Origin: Corynebacterium sp. 122RC1
GTDB taxonomy: Bacteria; Actinomycetota; Actinomycetes; Mycobacteriales; Mycobacteriaceae
Length of the DNA stretch: 64,000 nucleotides
Assembly (NCBI RefSeq): GCF_024580955.1
Contig: NZ_JANIKD010000009.1
Location: 29,240 to 93,239 of the forward strand
Direction: 5' to 3'
Shown here in pieces: positions 62,522 through 64,000 of this stretch (its first letter is position 1; the number at the start of each line of letters is the position of its first letter). A model generated the notes under the pieces. It saw only the letters and a list, made by a program, of their open reading frames with translations, did no database searches and was not told where the DNA came from. The translations under genes and the position numbers were made by a program.

Positions 62522-62523
62522 TT

Positions 62524-62566
62524 AGGACTACCTTTGTGATACAAATGCACGAAGGTAGTCCTTTTT
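62524..62566 (+). terminator. rho-independent terminator of the UAA tRNA
   Basis: AGGACTACCTT pairs with AAGGTAGTCCT around a 17-nt loop and continues into TTTTT. Confidence 0.9.
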
Positions 62567-62701
62567 CGTTTTCAGTGTCTCACCCTACAACGAAGCTCTG
62601 AAAGTACTGGTCAGAGCAGATTTTTAGACTTTTGTGTTGAGTGTGGTGTCGCTGGTGACGCGGGTTCGACACCCACTGGGTCTAGTCGTGATTCAGGCAG
62701 C

Positions 62702-62737
62702 AAAAAGGCCACCGCCCTGTGATGGGAATGGTGGCCT
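62702..62737 (-). terminator. terminator-like hairpin, leftward
   Basis: AGGCCACC (62706-62713) and GGTGGCCT (62730-62737) flank a 16-nt loop; on the minus strand the stem is followed by TTTTT. No intact minus-strand gene precedes it now. Confidence 0.5.
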
Positions 62738-62771
62738 GAATTGTTAGTGGTTGGCTGGTCTTCAGGGATAA

Positions 62772-62966
62772 CTTGTCGCACCGCCTGCACAACCTACGCT
62801 TGGCGTAGTCGCCCCTAATGCTAGTTGGGAAAGCTATGCACGCTGTGTTGGAAACGGTATTGCTGAACCGGCAGATGTTCTGCTGCGTAACCTCGAGGAA
62901 ACAGTTGCCAAATTACCGATCCAGCAAACTCTCGCTAATTTGAGTGCTCACATGCTAGCTACCTGA
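62772..62966 (+). pseudogene. gene fragment without start, unknown family
   Basis: Sixty-four codons are open to TGA and read like protein (NASWESYARCVGNGIAEPAD, then LLRNLEETVAKLPIQQTLAN), but no start codon exists near the left end and an in-frame TAA precedes it. It is probably the C-terminal remnant of a lost gene in the accessory stretch after the tRNA. The remaining sequence between 62567 and 63128 shows no gene. Confidence 0.3.
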
Positions 62967-63128
62967 ACTTAAGTAGCGCTTGCAGAAACTAAAAACGTGC
63001 CGCGTTGTCCGAGAGGGTGCCGCGGCGCCTTCGTGGGTGAGGCCAGAAATATATAGCGGCGTCATTTGTGTTGAGAGTATCATGTTATACGAGGTGTTAA
63101 CCCCACAATGAGGCTCTGGGAGTGTCGG

Positions 63129-63635
63129 GTGAAAGCAAAATATATGTTCGAAGAGTTTTTGAGGATCGCCGTAGCACTTAATGGAGTTGGCATCACTCCC
63201 ACCCTAATGGGGTCCCTCGGTCTGGAGCAGGTGACTAAAGCAGAATGGGATCCGAAGGATATCGATATTCATGTACCCGGTGATCCGCGTGGTTGGGAAG
63301 CTCCAGATGAAGAGAGAATCTTTGCCGCCCAGCAAATCGAGCAAGTCATGACCGTTTTGGGGTATGAGCTTGTCGACCTACATGAGTTCGAGTTCCGGCG
63401 CGATGGGTTGTCAGTGGAATTCGGTGTGATTGACACGTTGCAGGAATTCGCTGGCGTTGAGGTAGGAGATCTAGAACTAAGGTCTAAAAATGGAGTGGAA
63501 TTCTACCTTCCAGACCGACACCAGTTCTTGGCAATCTACCGGGCGTCATCTCAAGACGGCTATCGAAATGAACATAATAACTCTAAGGATTTCAAGAAAA
63601 TTGAGTATCTGGAGGATTCGCTAAGGGCCGGATGA
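63129..63635 (+). CDS. MNT-like nucleotidyltransferase-fold protein, function unknown
   Basis: Protein of 168 aa. GITPTLMGSLGLEQVTKAEW followed by DPKDIDIHVPGD gives the G-S...D-x-D pattern of minor nucleotidyltransferases, followed by GYELVDLHEFEFRRDGLSVEFG and YRASSQDGYRNEHNNSKDFKK. Similar stand-alone proteins occur in Firmicutes, sometimes misnamed phosphoribosylanthranilate isomerase. GTG 63129 has GGGAG 8 nt upstream; ATG 63144 is an alternative. The gene is A+T-richer than the core genes and lies between a tRNA and an IS, suggesting acquisition. Toxin or resistance roles are unproven. Confidence 0.65.
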   Translation: MKAKYMFEEFLRIAVALNGVGITPTLMGSLGLEQVTKAEWDPKDIDIHVPGDPRGWEAPDEERIFAAQQIEQVMTVLGYELVDLHEFEFRRDGLSVEFGVIDTLQEFAGVEVGDLELRSKNGVEFYLPDRHQFLAIYRASSQDGYRNEHNNSKDFKKIEYLEDSLRAG

Positions 63636-63873
63636 CCTTCGTGACGCGATCAGAGTTGCTGTGGGGCAATTCGAGTATTGACCTTTGACCGTTTGAGCAG
63701 GCCCATCGCTTAGATTTTCCACGCTCCGCCGTCATCATCGAACTGCGAATGTGAAGCTTCCTGGCGTGACTCGTGAGGAACACGAGGGGAATCAAACGTC
63801 TTACATCCGAGAGAGGTGGCCTGCATCGATCCGTGTGAATAGGCCATCCGGCCCTCCCATTAATGGTCAGGAT
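63636..63873. other. gap without recognisable gene before the IS
   Basis: The stretch has open frames on both strands but none with protein-like composition or a ribosome site. Nothing is annotated here. Confidence 0.4.
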
Positions 63874-64000
63874 GGCTCTGTTGCAAAAATCGTGAAGCTT
63901 GAGCATGCTTGGCGGAGATTGGACGGACGGAACGATGACGGATTTCAAGTGGCGCCATTTCCAGGGTGATGTGATCCTGTGGGCGGTGCGCTGGTATTGT
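63874..64000 (+). mobile_element. IS6-family insertion sequence, left end (cut by window edge)
   Basis: The left terminal repeat GGCTCTGTTGCAAAAAT begins at 63874, close to the IS6/IS26 group end GGxxCTGTTGCAAA. The transposase start follows 61 nt later. The right end lies outside the window, so the target duplication cannot be seen. Confidence 0.85.
63935..64000 (+). CDS. IS6-family transposase, first 22 codons
   Basis: Starts MTDFKWRHFQGDVILWAVRW, then Tyr-Cys at the window edge. This is essentially the IS6100/IS26-type N-terminus, the zinc-less helical DNA-binding region of IS6 DDE transposases. The catalytic domain is outside the window. Confidence 0.9.
   Translation, partial: MTDFKWRHFQGDVILWAVRWYC

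Noticed and set aside
63751..63969. A 72-codon open frame across the IS left end
   Set aside because: It crosses the terminal repeat and runs antiphase to the transposase; no ribosome site or motif.

Overview
The window reads as a chromosome segment of a Corynebacterium or close relative (moderately high G+C actinobacterium). This is inferred from gene content and order: an ispE - ABC-F pair, a CueP lipoprotein, the long gluconeogenic type of GAPDH (GapB), a lysI - mazG - enolase - ftsB - DUF501 - ppx string, two peptidyl-tRNA hydrolases around rplY/prs/glmU, a DtxR-type iron box, and many start codons 6-9 nt after a -10 hexamer (leaderless mRNAs).

Layout. 1-9.7 kb: ispE tail, ABC-F ATPase, CueP, an Hsp90-family ATPase followed by an 824-aa repeat-like helical protein, a small monooxygenase, PPK2 and a HAD phosphatase. 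9.8-16.6 kb: an acyl-CoA hydrolase, a DUF6882-like protein, a cobalamin riboswitch controlling cbiMNQO (cobalt ECF importer), and gapB. 17-21.5 kb: membrane protein, thiolase, a gutted hydroxyacyl-CoA hydrolase pseudogene, enoyl-CoA hydratase, a TetR regulator and the last 100 codons of a lost GntP-type permease. 21.5-35.7 kb: housekeeping genes (prfC, two pth, rplY, alkD-like, prs, glmU, an MFS carrier, a multicopper oxidase), interrupted by a 2-kb AbiE toxin-antitoxin cassette inserted at the start of one pth and bounded by 48-bp direct repeats.

35.9-36.6 kb: tRNA-Gln with a 667-bp remnant of an integrated element, bounded by a 41-bp duplication of the tRNA 3' end. 36.7-50.6 kb: a full [NiFe]-hydrogenase locus: hypCD, hypE, hypF, hypA, hypB, then small subunit, large subunit, cytochrome b and protease, followed by a second hypA, an unpaired second large-subunit-like protein and a second hypC. 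HypF/HypE make the cyanide ligand, HypC/HypD assemble the Fe(CN)2CO unit, HypA/HypB load nickel, and the protease trims the large subunit. The Tat-exported dimer then passes electrons to the cytochrome b.

50.7-62.4 kb: TetR regulator, mfd, a CHY zinc-finger protein, lysI, mazG, a lytic transglycosylase, eno, ftsB, DUF501 and ppx. 62.4-64 kb: an unusual tRNA with a UAA (Leu) anticodon, followed by an A+T-richer accessory stretch with a gene fragment, an MNT-like nucleotidyltransferase and the left end of an IS6-family element cut by the window edge.

The observations I consider most worth pursuing are the pth-targeted AbiE cassette with a nonsense-mutated toxin, the P-type-ATPase-like domain fused to the hydrogenase cytochrome b, the unpaired hydrogenase large-subunit paralogue with its own HypA/HypC, and the decayed tRNA-Gln element.
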